From NCBI RefSeq assembly GCF_019320115.1, contig NC_089581.1:95616269-95680268 (forward strand): a stretch of 64,000 nucleotides of DNA, given 5' to 3'. The position numbers were made by a program, and so were the translations under genes. The notes under the pieces were generated by a model. It was not told the origin of the DNA and searched no databases. It saw only the letters and a list, made by a program, of their open reading frames with translations. This document shows, piece by piece, positions 43,762 to 55,390 of the stretch. Numbering within the stretch: the first letter of the stretch is position 1; each line of letters starts with the position of its first letter. This DNA comes from Miscanthus floridulus (lineage: Eukaryota > Streptophyta > Magnoliopsida > Poales > Poaceae).

Positions 43762-45051
43762 TGTCGGGTACCATAAAGCAGGGCACCCTGAGCATATACC
43801 AAAAGAATCACTTAGACCCCATCAAAAACAAAGCTAAAAGGCAAACCATTGGTTAACCCTCGGCCTTGTCTGAGCCCACCAGCTCTCTGCCTCGCTCGAG
43901 GCCACGCACAGGAGGCCTCGATGGGGAACCAATTCTCCATCTCGCCCGAGGCCCCACGCGTAAAGCCTCAAACAAGATGATGATTCTCCGTATCGCTCGA
44001 GGCTAGCTTGGCAATAACCCATCGCTTCTGCCTCGACTGGTCTCCCCGACAGAGCGTCATGTCCCATTAATGCGCCAACCACTCCCACGATATCAGCCGG
44101 ATGACAGCTCGACACTATGGAGCGGCCGACGAGATGGGAAGTCACGTCAATGCCATACCATCTAGGACAGGACGGGGCAGGGGTTACTGGCTACTATGCT
44201 CTGGCGCTGTGCCCACGACCAGTGCCCGCACTACACTGTGCCACCTAACCCCTGCCCCAGGAACAACACGGCATGGGTAGTCAAGTCTAGGTCACCGTAG
44301 CCTCGAAATTAGCACACAGGACCAACTGCTCCCCCCGAGCCTCGGCAATATACTTCAGGGTCTCGGCAACCTCAGGATTCGCACCCGCCGAGCCTCCCAT
44401 GATGGCTCGGCCTCGGCACCAACTGAGCCTCGGCTTCTCACGCAATCAACACATAGTGACCAGCACGCTGACCACCATGCCCGCTTCAAGATAACACTGG
44501 AGCTCCCACGACGCACAGGATCGGATGTGACCGATGCATCGCCCTAGTACTTCAAGGACGGGACCACTCCATCGACCACGCCACCACAGTAATAGGCTAT
44601 AGGGCTCAGACATGCCACCTCTGTTCACATGACGCCATGTAGCTAGTGCATGTATCACCCTTGTCCCCCCTTCAACTATAAAAGGGAGGGACCAAGGCCA
44701 TTTCTAGGGATCAGACACTTATGATTAGGCCTATGCCCACGTGATGAACTCGCGCATAAACGCATGGACGAACACATGAGCTTCCCCACTGCTTGAGATC
44801 AACATCTCAAGCAATCCACGCCACTCCATGTGGAGACCTGGGACAAGCTCCCTCTCTCGCCCTGCTTGTAACCCCCTACTACGAGCATTTTGGTGCAAGG
44901 AATACAAGATCGAACTCTTAGACTGGACATAGGGCACCCATTGCCCGAACCAGTATAAACCTTGTGTCTCTTTGCATCACCATCCGAGATTGGGAACATG
45001 TAGTACAAATTTACTAGTTGGTTGAGGGTCTATCGGTCCAAAACACCGACA
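43762..45051 (+). repeat. Element C 5' LTR
   Basis: 1,290 bp, TGTCGGGTACCATAAAG to CCAAAACACCGACA. TATAAAAG lies at 44677-44684. The U3 part (about 43850-44020) holds 'ctcgaggcc' repeats related to the 56-bp units of B. It is the inverse complement of B's LTRs by family. Confidence 0.85.
44677..44684 (+). promoter_or_regulatory. TATA box of the Retand-like LTR
   Basis: TATAAAAG in 'ttcaactataaaaggg' is conserved in all four Retand-like LTRs: 44677-44684 and 56116-56123 on plus, 15553-15560 and 57440-57447 on minus. It marks the likely start of the genomic transcript. Confidence 0.6.
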
Positions 45052-45071
45052 GTTGGCGCGCCAGGTAGGGG
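45052..45071 (+). promoter_or_regulatory. Element C primer binding site
   Basis: GTTGGCGCGCCAGGTAGGGG directly follows the 5' LTR; the same sequence, inverted, precedes B's 5' LTR at 57003-57019. TGGCGCGCCAGGTAGG-type sites, complementary to an elongator tRNA rather than iMet, are typical of RIRE2/Retand-like elements. The exact tRNA needs a comparison. Confidence 0.7.
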
Positions 45072-47300
45072 CTCTGTGTGTCAGCTTCATCTCCCTAACA
45101 AGTTTCGGATGGCAGATCCCGTATGACCACTGTGTCTCGGCATGGTGATCTGGTTTGGGAGCCTGGAGTTCATGTCTCTAGGATGTGAGTACGATATGGT
45201 ACTTCTCACACCCCGAGCCCCATCGACCGATGATGACGTCACGCACCCGCAGCCCAGGCGCAGGCGGTGCCCGAGCGGCCGCTCTCATCGCGCTCGCCAG
45301 GCACGATGCGAGCGGGGCTACCCCAACACCACGTGAACTCAGGGCAACACGCCGCTCTCCACCGATATCCCACGCCCAGCTGTTGGCACAAGGTCCCTGG
45401 TTGGGGACTTGTCTAGCCTGAGCCTAGACATGGGAAAGATGACGGTGGCGCACGACGATGCCTCGGCATCAAGTTCTGCCCTGCCATGTCCTGAGGAGTC
45501 AACTTTGGTGGAGCAAGGCTCGGCGATGGCACCATCCCCGTATCCCTTCGGGTTGAGAAATGCCGCTGCCACCTATGCTTCCACCTACGCTTCTGCTCAC
45601 ATAGAGCCCTTAGGACACCATCAACGCTTTGCCCTTGACTTTGGTACCACGACTTTGACTCACTCCCACGCCGACTCCTCAGAGGAGGATGAAGCATGGG
45701 CCAGAGTGGACTTCTCCAGGCTTCGCGACCATGAAGCCATGTGCCGCTTCCTGGCCGCGAGCAACTACTGCTTCGGCTACTCCGACTCTGACGACGAAGA
45801 CACTTACAATCCCACTCATGAGTGCTTCCATGTCAGACTTGGGATGCCAAGCATGGGCGATGAGGATGAGGGGGCAGGCAACCGTACCCCGCTTTGCTAG
45901 GGGACGGGCGATGCCATGCCCTCACGCATTGTCCCACCAGCAGCGTGGAATGAGAACCTTGCCCTCAGACAACTTCGATGCCTAGACCTAGAGTAGCTCC
46001 GTGAGCTTTAGGCCAAGGTCGAGCAAGATCGACTCCTTCTGCAATAGCTCTGAGACACTCTTGAGCAGGAGAAGCAGGGTCACAGTGATGGCGGAGGAGC
46101 CTGGTAGTGGGCCCGCGATGTCCACCACTGCATCAACGACGATGAAGGGGGTGAGCATCCCCCAATCTTCAATCGTGCTAGCTAGAACATCGTAGCCATG
46201 GCAATGCTAGTCTGAACGATGCCCGAGCCCTCTACTACAGAAGGGCGATGGGTCTGCGGCGAGCTCTAGGATCTCCTCGAGACCGCCGTGGTACAGCAGG
46301 TCAAGAGTTCTGCCTCTAGACGACATGGGGGTGCTTCAAAACTTCCCATGGCACTACCTCAGCAGGATGGGGGGGCCTTAGTCCGTCCTAAGCCTGCTCA
46401 GGTATTGACAGCCAACAGGGTCCCCTCAGTCCACAACCGCCTCGACAACCGACACGAGGAGCAAGGCAACCACGAGGTGGTCGGCCGACAACGGCACCAC
46501 GACAGTGAGGGGCCCGCTTGAGGCTATCATCCGCACTAGGGTGGCCACTACGACAGTGAGGAGGACCATAGTCCTTCTCCTGAACCGCCTGGTCCTCGAG
46601 TTTTTACCAGAGCTATCCGCGTTGCCCAATTCCTAGCTAGGTTTTGGCAACCGGCCAACCTCACGAAGTACAGCGGCGAGACCAACCCTGAACTTTGGCT
46701 GGCTGATTACTACCTGGCCTGTTAGCTAGGCGGCATAGACGATGACCTACTCATCATCCGCAATCTCCCGTTGTTCTTGTCAGACTCGGTGTGAGCCTGG
46801 CTTGAACATGTCCCTCCCTCATAGATCCACGACTGGCATGACTTGGTGAGGGTCTTCGTCAGGAATTTTAAGGGCACATACATGCACCCTGGGAACTCCT
46901 GGGACCTCAAGAGTTGTCGCTAGGTGCCGGATGAGTCCCTCCAAGACTTTATCCGGTGCTTCTCCAAGAAGTGCACCAAGTTGCCAAGTGTTGGTGACTC
47001 GGAAATTGTCCAGGCTTTCCTTTCTGGCACCACCTACCAAGACCTGGTTCGAGAATTGGGTCGAAACGTACCAAGCTCGGTGGCTGCACTCCTCGACATC
47101 GCCACCAACTTCTCCTCGGGCAAAGAGGCCATTGGGGCCATCTTCCTCGACGACGATGCCAAGGGGAAGCAGAGGGACGAGGCCCCTGAGGCCTCAGCTC
47201 CCCACCTCCCCAAGAAAAAGAAAAAGGGTCACCAGGGGAAGCAAGAAGTCCTCAAGGCCAGCCTAGTCATGGCCACAGAGTGCAAGAACCCCTGAGGCCC
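45072..47300 (+). pseudogene. Element C gag
   Basis: Gag text is spread over one main frame with many stops. A leader-proximal segment has MVIWFGSLEFMSLGCEYDM. Then come the acidic EEDEAWARVDFSRLRDHEAM (near 45690) and the core FLARFWQPANLTKYSGETNP (about 46630), FVRNFKGTYMHPGNSWDLKS (about 46855) and QDFIRCFSKKCTKLP (about 46940). A Lys-rich PKKKKKGHQGK tail lies near 47205-47240. Stops are mainly TAG in place of likely CAG. Confidence 0.75.
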
Positions 47301-47324
47301 TAGAGGCCCGGGCTCTTCGATGAC

Positions 47325-47912
47325 ATGCTCAAGAAACCCTACCCTTACCACCAGGGCCTAGTGAAGCAAGCCCTCAAAGAGTGCACCATGCTCTGGCGTT
47401 ACTACACTAGGCTCAGGCTCCCTGATGACGAGACCAAGAGGAGGGGCACCAACGACAAGGACGATGACAAAGACGATAGATTCCCCAAAGTGCACAATGC
47501 TTTCATGATCTTTGGTGGGCCTTCGACATGCCTCACGGCGCGACAGCAGAAGAGGGAACATTGGGAAGTCTTCTCGGTGAAGGTGGCCGCTCCCCAGTAC
47601 CTCAACTAGTCTCGAGAGGCAATCACCTTTGACCGGGGCGACCATCCCGATTACGTCCCGAACCCCGGGCAATACCCGCTTGTCGTCGACCCCATCATCG
47701 GCAACACCCGACTCACTAAGGTATTGATGGACGGAGGCAGTGGCGTCAACATCCTCTATGCCAACACCCTAGAGCTCTTGGAGCTCAACCAGTCGCAGCT
47801 TCGGAGCGGTGCCGCACCTTTCCATGGCATTGTGCTAGGGAAACGCACATGGCCCCTCGGGCGCATTGACCTGCCCGTCTGCTTCGGTGCTCCCTCCAAC
47901 TACCATAGATTA
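47325..47912 (+). pseudogene. Element C protease region
   Basis: Starts MLKKPYPYHQGLVKQALKEC, includes REHWEVFSVKVAAPQYLN then a TAG, and PNPGQYPLVVDPIIGNTRLT. The active-site segment DGGSGVNILYANTLELLEL lies at about 47727-47783. It ends in LGKRTWPLGRIDLPVCFGAPS where a deletion joins it to RT. Confidence 0.75.
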
Positions 47913-47927
47913 CACCGGATGTGAGTA

Positions 47928-48310
47928 GATTACACCAGTTTGAATAAAGCCTATCCAAAAGTCCCCTTCCCATTACCTCGAATCGATCAAATCATTGACT
48001 CCACTACGGGATGTGAGACCCTATCTTACCTCGATGCGTATTCTGGTTACCATCAAATCAAGATGAAAGAGTCTGACCAGCTCACGACTTCTTTTATCAC
48101 ACCATTCGGCATGTACTGCTATGTGACTATGCCTTTCAGCCTTAGAAATGCAGGGGCCACATACCAGCGGTGCATGACCCAGGTCTTTGGCGAGCACATC
48201 GGGCGAACCGTCGAGGCCTATGTAGATGACATTGTGGTCAAGTCTAGAAAGGCTAGGGATCTCATCGATGACCTAGAGATAGCATTCAAATGCCTTAGAG
48301 CTAACCCTAT
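47928..48310 (+). pseudogene. Element C reverse transcriptase core fragment
   Basis: Encodes SLNKAYPKVPFPLPRIDQII, TLSYLDAYSGYHQIKM and the catalytic EAYVDDIVVKSRKARDL, ending at FKCLRANP. The N-terminal fingers and all of the connection/RNase H are missing. Short direct repeats (tagattacacc) at about 47908 and 47929 flank the upstream deletion. Confidence 0.8.
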
Positions 48311-48319
48311 GCATGACCC

Positions 48320-48862
48320 AATGGCATGATCCTACAAGGCCTCAAGCCAAGAATTTACAACTGGTTGAAGAAGTTTGGCAAGAAATGGCTTGCCGAACTC
48401 CCGTCGGTCATCTAGAGCCTGAGGAACACTCCAAGCCGAGCCACGGGGTTCACACCTTTCTTCCTGGTCTATGGAGCTGAGGCTATCCTCTCCACTGACT
48501 TGGAATATGGTTCCCTGAGGCTACAGGCCTACAACGAGCAAAGCAACCGCACCACCTGCGAGGACGTCCTCGACCAACTAGAGGAAGCCCGAGATGTTGC
48601 GCTGCTGCATTCGGCCAAGTACCAGCAAGCCCTACGGCGCTATCAAGCTCGGCGCATTCGAAGCCGAGACCTAAAGGTAGGCGACCTAGTGTTGAGGCTG
48701 AGATAGAGCAACAAGGGCCACCACAAGCTGACCCCGCTGTGGGAAGGACCATACATCATCGCCCAAGTGCTGAAGCCTAGGACCTACAAGCTAGCCAACG
48801 AGAAGGGCGAAATCCTCACCAACGCTTGGAACATAGAACAACTACATCGCTTTTACCCCTAA
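48320..48862 (+). pseudogene. Element C integrase C-terminal fragment
   Basis: Starts within the integrase after the catalytic core (KFGKKWLAELPSV, stop, then ATGFTPFFLVYGAEAIL). It continues through LEEARDVALLHSAKYQQALR, the DLVLRLR stop and WEGPYIIAQVLKPRTYKLAN to WNIEQLHRFYP and TAA. It matches B's integrase end closely. The junction to RT lies at about 48300-48330. Confidence 0.8.
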
Positions 48863-49427
48863 ATTTCCAAGCATTGTATACATTGTTTCTCAAAATACAA
48901 TTAAGAAGCGCTCTTTAGTTGTTCTAATTTTTCGAGAAACCCCTCGAGCCCATCGTGGGTCTCGGCAATACGATAACACCGTAAGGAAGACTCGGCTCTG
49001 CCTCTATAGAACCGAGCCTCCCTCGGGGGCTAGATGGGGGACTCCCCCCTAAGTCCCATGCACCATTTTTTATTCGTTTTTCAAAAAAAATTCCTACGCC
49101 AAACTCTCTAGCATGCTCTGATGAATTGGTTGTGAAAAACCCAAGGACCAAAAGTCTGTTTCAGGGCTAGAAGGCCGGTAGAGTCACAAGACGGCCTACG
49201 CCTCCGGGCTATGGCACTCCCTCACCACCTTTTGCCCAAGGGGCAGCTTAGGTTCCAAGGAGGTTTTTTGCAAAAGAAATCTAATCAAAGACAACAGAGG
49301 GCAGAGGCTCAGAAATACAAGAAAAACGATTAAGAAGCACAAGTTCTTTAAAAAAGGCCTCGACGGCCACAAGCGTTACGATACAAAGTTAATCCCTATT
49401 CTATTTACATGGCCTCTTGGGCCCAGG
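48863..49427. other. Spacer between pol and antisense gene of C
   Basis: Equivalent to 22636-23261 of element B, inverted. It holds the 3' ends of two convergent units, an A-run near 49081-49090 and GC-rich text. No gene was seen. Confidence 0.5.
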
Positions 49428-52400
49428 TCAAGGCTCAGGGCCTCCAGCATTGGCGGGCGGTGGGGGAGGGACCACCTCCTCTTCAAACAGCTTGGCCAGT
49501 GCCGTGCCGGGGCCCTCCGCCGCCTCCATTAGCTTTGCGACCACCTCGTCGACCTCCTCGTCATCGTCGGGTAGGACGTAGCCATCACTGATCGCTTGGA
49601 GGTCAACGCTAATGTAGTGTGAGGCGATGATGGCCAGCGCATGCTTGACGCCTATGTGCAGCACCCCTCAGAGCTGCTCGCACACTTGGCTACTCAATGC
49701 AATCAGGCAGCTCCCAAGGGAGCTACCCGACTGGACCCCCTCGACCTCTAGGGCCTCGTAGGTGGTACGGGCAGCACTTTTCAGCATGTCATGCTCCCCA
49801 ATCTCAGTCTCGAGCACCGCCTGCACAGCGGCAGAGGCCTCAGCTGCCCGAGTGACCTCCTTCTCCAGCTCTACGCCAAAAGAAACGGAATGGGGTTGAG
49901 CGCAAAGGAAAACAAGCCAAATAGGGGCAGAAGCCTACGAGACTCACCCTCAGCCTTCTCCTTCCACCGTCAGGCCTCGACCTGAGAGGCCTCGACTTTC
50001 TCCTTTAGGCACTGGGCCTTGACCCAAGAAGCCTTGGCCACCCTAGAGGCCTCTCTCCCCAGCTCTACATCACACCAGGGAGTTATGGGGTGAACACAAG
50101 AAAAGCGAATAAAACGAGGGGAATAGGACTCACCCTCGACCTTTCCTCTCTAGACCACAGCCTCGGTCTGGGAGGCCTCAGCCACCTTAAGGGCCTCATC
50201 CAAGGCACCTTTCGTCAGTTGGTGTGCACTCTGCTCTGCCCCTAGCTGCCCAGCAAGGACCTTGCCCGAGGCCATTGCTTCTTCAGCCTAGGACCTGAAG
50301 GCATCCTGATCACCGGCCACGTGGGTCAGCTCCTCCTCCAACTCCTTGACCCGTGCTGCCAAAGGGGCGACCTGCTCCTAGGCCATGGCCGCCTCGACCT
50401 TTGCATCGGCACAATGAAGGTAGAGGTCCTCCACCTCCGCGCTCCGCGCCGATAGGAGCTTGTTGGTGCCGGCAAGCAGGCCCTTCTGCTGCTGAAGCTG
50501 GTCCTAGACATCCCTCTCCTACCAAAGAAAGACCGACTTCCCAAGGGACCAGGTCTTGAGCTCCTGAGTAAGCAGAACAGGGGTCATTCACTACAAGAAA
50601 ACTCGGAAAAAGATGACACCACATGAGAAAAGAAGGCGCGAACCTGGGCAACGCCGGGCAGATCGTCGGCCACCACGGACAGCGCCGTCCGCAGTGACTG
50701 CTCCACCAGCTAGCGGTATTGCTCGAAGGTGTCCCAGTGCCCGCCCTCGGCCGCATCCTTGAGGGCGAATAGAGGCTCCCCCTTAGGGTCATCCCGGCCC
50801 TACCACAGAACACGTGGGTGATCCTACCCGCGGGGCTCGGGTCGTACCCACATGATGGCTGAGCTTCCCTCACTTGGGGTCGGAGCTAGCTGTTCCACGG
50901 TGCTGGCCACCTCAGCGTCAACCACCTCCTGCGCCCGAGAAGTATCGTCGGAGGAGATTGGATAGACCTCCGCCTCCCGGGTGCTTTCCTACAACGGTGG
51001 AAGGCCTTCGACCAGGGGCACCACCGAGGCCTCCACCGCCTTCATCTCCACTTCCTAGGCCAAAGGCCTCACCACAATCGCATTGGCCTTGGTGGCCCCT
51101 AGGGCTCTGGCCCCCGCCATCATGGCCTCAGTGGTCCCGGGGGCTCTAGCCCCCGCCGCTGTGGCCTCGGTGGTCCTAGGCGCCCCGGCCTCCGTCGCCT
51201 CGGCCTCGGAGGCCCCGGGGGGCTCGACAATTGAGGGCGCCTCGGCCCCATCTGACTCACAAGCCTCGGCCTAGTGGGACAGAGGCGCTCCCTCCCCCAT
51301 CTATGTTAGGGTCACCTCGGTAGCCCCTCCTTGGGCGGCCGGCTCCTTCGGGTCAGCCCTCGCCGACGCCGTGCCATGTTCTATGGCGGCTTGCGCCTTC
51401 ACCACCTAGTGGGCAGTGGAGCCGAGGCTCACCTTGAGCGCCTTAAGGGGCGCCAAAGTGGGCACCTCCGTAGGTCACTTCCGGCTAAAGACAAAATACT
51501 TACAGGGTCAGCATGAGACCGAAGAACGAACGGAAAATGCTACGACTCTGCCAAAAATACGCTTACCTCGAGTGGGGCTACAACCGCTTTGGCACGGCAA
51601 CCCTCCTCTATGAAGGCGGTGGCAGAGGCAGAGGCACGACCTCTGTATCTGCCGGCGCTGGCCGGTCCTCGATGGACCCTAGCGCCCCCTTGGTCCTCTA
51701 CAGGGGCAGTTACGTTGCCCCTGCCGCCACATGCTCCACCACTGCTATCGAGCCCACCGGGCTAACGGCGCGCTTTCCCAATGCCCACGCCTCGGGCGTG
51801 TCCGCCTTGGCCTTAGGGCGGGCGATTGCCGGCCCCAAGGCAGCTCCTCCTCCTCCCCCTGGGAGCGCCGGACTGCTTGCCAATGCCCCGGGCACCATCT
51901 CCCCGACGTCAGGGAGATGGTCTAGGGGACCCCGCCCCATCTCGCCCTCATCATCTCCATACGAAGCGTCCGTCGATAGCGATGGCGATGGGGACGCCTC
52001 CAATGGGAGATCGTCCTGCCTTTGATGCCGATGGCGCTTCTCTAGTTCCTCATGTGCAAGGATCTTCCTCGTGCGCTTCGCCACCTTGGCGTCCTTTCAC
52101 CTCTTCTACACCTCAGCGTGCGCCTAGTTGACCGCCTGCCGCCTTGCGTCCTCAGGAACGGGCAGCTAGGAGTCTCACACGTCCCTCATCCCCTGCAGGA
52201 ATGGCGAACACGGATAAGGGAACAAGAAATGGTGAGAAACGGGGAGGCCTCAGGGGCTGCAGCGGCGCTTGACTTACCAGCGAGAGGAACCCCCGTGACG
52301 GGCGCATCACGAAGGGGGTCATGCCACTGCTCCTCAGCTTTGTCTCCACCGTCTCCCTCACCCGGCAAAGAATTTCCTCGTCGGAGAGGTCAGAGGCAGA

Positions 52401-53153
52401 CATCTAGATGCCCTCGATCGACTCATCCGGCCTCATCTCGAATAGGCACCACCGCCGAGCCATCAGCGGCAGCACCCTCCGGCGGTGGAAGGCGGCCACG
52501 ACCATAGCCGTAGTAAGGCCGCGGTCCTATAGCCTCTCCAGCCCCACCAGGAGCGGCTGTAGCTTGGGCTGATCCTCCCTTAGGACGCCATACTTCCACC
52601 TCTCTGGGCAGCTCCCCATGATCCGTCCGGTGTAGGGGGGAAGTCCACCATCGTTGTTACAAAGATAGAACCAACTCATGTACTAGTGGCGATTCGTTGA
52701 TGTGAGCTAGGCCGAGATGTAGAGGTGCTAACGGTCCTGGCACACTTGGAGAGTGTAGCCACTGCCCCTCACCGCCTTCCTCGTGCCCGACGTACCCATT
52801 GGCTTAGTGGTATGCCCTGCCTAGAAGAGGTGGAGCCATAGCTCCCAATGGGGAGCAATCCCCAGATACCCCTCGCAGACAGGGACGAAGATGGCCGCCT
52901 GCGCGATGGAATTGGGGTTAAAGTTGTGGAGCTCCACGTCGCTGAGGCCGTGCTCGTGAAAAGACACAAAGCTCACGACGTAGCCGTCATGAGGCCTTGG
53001 CTCCGGCTTGCTCGATGGGGCAATCCACTCTAGCCTATTAGGGTCGGTAGCCGAACGAAGAAGACAGCCGTCGACGAGTGACTGGAGCATCTCCACGGAT
53101 ACATTAGATGGACTCCAAGGGTCCACCTCGATGACAACAATGTTGCTAGCCAT
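49428..53153 (-). pseudogene. Antisense gene of element C: Transposase_28-like protein, decayed
   Basis: ATG at 53153 (MASNIVVIEVDPWSPSNVS) leads to PEPRPHDGYVVSFVSFHEHG, a gap relative to B where the 'LPADRFMRALPHYYG' segment is missing, and VELHNFNPNSIAQAAIF. Later blocks match B: the acidic/Ser stretch near 51970, Ala/Pro/Glu-rich text, a coiled coil (about 50550-49760, in several pieces separated by probable introns) and the C-terminus YVLPDDDEEVDEVVAKLMEA...NAGGPEP ending at 49428. Stops and frameshifts abound. Presence in both copies, antisense to pol, shows it is a family feature rather than a stray insertion. Function is unknown. Confidence 0.7.
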
Positions 53154-53317
53154 GAGTGCGGTGGAGGGTTCGACTACGATGGTGAGTCTCTCTCTCCCTC
53201 TCTCTCTCTCTGTCTCGCCCTTCTCCCTTCTTCTTCCCAGTGCTCTCTGCTCTAGCGGCGGTTCAAGGGTGGCAAAGCTAATGTAGGCAAGGTAAGAAGG
53301 GGAGGGGCGAGGCTCGT

Positions 53318-53327
53318 TGCGTATTTA
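53318..53327 (-). promoter_or_regulatory. Putative TATA element of the antisense gene in C
   Basis: On the minus strand CATAAATACG lies about 165 bp before the ATG at 53153, followed by a pyrimidine-rich leader. It corresponds to 18599-18608 in element B. Confidence 0.4.
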
Positions 53328-53689
53328 TGTAGGATGAAGGCGAAATGGACGGGCGACAAAATCGGGGAAGTTTCCCTCAGATTCGGCACAGTTAATCCTG
53401 ATCCGATTTTACCGCCCACGTGCCCACCTTTTCCTCATTAATCATGGGAATAGTTATGTTCCATCCGCTGACACCACGTCGTGTCCAACCACTATAGTGA
53501 CAGACGCCGTTCTGCCTCCCCGAGAAAATCACCTCAAAAAGCACGCCTGTCGTTGTCTAGCCAACGGGGGAGATATCCCCTGCCTGATTCCTTTCAGACA
53601 AAGGGACTGGGCACCGAGCCCATTACGATCTAGGGGTTCGAAGGCTGGGCCCTCGAGGGTTTCGACAGCTGCCCCAGGGCAACAGAGTT

Positions 53690-55390
53690 AGGGATGGCTA
53701 TGGGCGAGCCCATACGGGGCTAAGACCTAAGCAAGCGAAATGCTTGGGACGCCCAAAGTCGTGTTCGAGACCGGTAGGGAGGTCTCCGAATGGGATCCTA
53801 CCGTAGGGAGGCACCGAGCCATCGGGGCCCAGCGAACAGCCCCAGCACCCACTAGAGAAACCCTCTGGTACTCTTGGAGTGCATCTCTGGACTGCTAGTC
53901 GACCCCAAGCGAACAGGGCACAGGCCTCCACTCGGACCTACCCGATAATAGCTCACTGGAAGTGCCACTGCTCACGCCCATCGAGGGTAGCCTGGCACAT
54001 TCCACCCCTCCTTCCGAGCGAAAATGAAGCATGAGGGTCACACAAAAAGTCAGGGGAACCCCTGATGGCCCTCTTGCTCCGTGCAGAGGCTAAGGGGCTC
54101 TTCCTGCAACCTTGCCGAGACCCAGCAACCTAGGCTCACACTCGAGGGGCCTTGGCAAAACAACCCCTCCTTCCGAGCAAAAAGGACGTGTGAGGGTCGT
54201 ACAAAAAGCTAGGGGAACTCCTAACAGCCCTCTCGCTCCGTGTAGAGGCTAGGGGGCTCTTCCTGTAGATATGCCGAGACCCCATGACCCAGGCTCGCAC
54301 CCGAGGGGGGCTTGGCAAACAAACCCTCACGCGCGAGGGGCGTACAAAAAGCCAGGGGAACTCCTGATCGCCCTCTCGCTCCATGCATAGGCTCAGGGAC
54401 TCTTCCTACAACTTTGCCAAGACCCAGCGACCCAGGCTTGCACTCAAGGGGCTCAACAAACAACCCCTCCATTCGAACAAAAAGGATGTGCGAGGGTCGA
54501 ACAAAAAAGTCAGGGGGACCCCTGACCGCCCTCTCGCTCCGTGCGGAGGCTTGGGGCTCCTCCTGCACCCAAGACAAAGACAAACAACCCAAGCCCGCAC
54601 TTGAAGACTCAGAAAAAACACAATAAAAGGGCATCGAGCTCGTAACGGTCCAGGGGTTCGAAGGCTGGGCCCCCGAGGGTTTCGACAGCTGCCCCAGGGC
54701 GACAGAGTCAGGGACGACTATGGGCGAACCCGAGTATGGCCAAGGCCTGAGCAAACTATCACTCGAGATGTCCTAAGTCATGTCCAAGACTGGCAGGGAG
54801 GTCTCCGAATGGGATCCCACCATAGGGAGGCACCGAGCCACCAGGGCCCAGTGAATGGCCCCAGCACCCACTAGAGAAACCCTCTAGTACTCTTGGAGTG
54901 CGTCTCTGGACCGCTAGCCGACCCCTAGCGAATGGGGCACGGGCCTCCACTCGGACCTACCCGATAATAGCTCACCGGAAGTGTCACCGCTCGCACCCAC
55001 CGAGGGTAGCCTAGCATATTCCACCCCTCCTTCCGAGCGAAAAGGGAGCGCGAGGGTCGCACAAAAAGTCAGGGGAACTTTTGATTGCCCTCTCGCTCCA
55101 TGCAGAGGCTCAGGGGCTCTTCCTACGATCTTGCCGAGACCCCACGACCCAAACTCGCACTTGTGGGCTCGGCGAATACGATAAAATCCCTCGCTCAACG
55201 TGAGAAAAAGACCCTGGAGGAATGAATCCACTCCCCTAGGGCCTCGAGGGCTACACCCAGTGGGTGCGCTTGTGTGCACCCACCAAGGCCTCGAAGTATG
55301 AAACACTGTCCCACTAGGAGCTACCGTGAGTCAAGCCTCGTCAAAACCTCAAGAAGAGCGCTCACGCTCTCCCTAAGGCCCGAGGGCTAC
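53690..55390 (+). repeat. Element C 3' UTR tandem repeats
   Basis: This is the same repeat family as 16737-18320 in B, in opposite orientation. Units with 'ccctctcgctccRtg' occur near 54066, 54220, 54367 and 54527, with a further unit near 55080. The flanking block 'gaggtctccgaatgggatc' occurs at about 53781 and 54800, a higher-order spacing of about 1.02 kb. Unit order and number differ from B. The last bases before 55391 (ggcccgagggctac) take the place of the polypurine tract. Confidence 0.75.

Noticed and set aside
50310..50873. 187-codon minus ORF in element C
   Set aside because: Overlaps the antisense gene but in a frame without the coiled-coil text. Treated as an alternative frame of the decayed gene rather than a separate protein.
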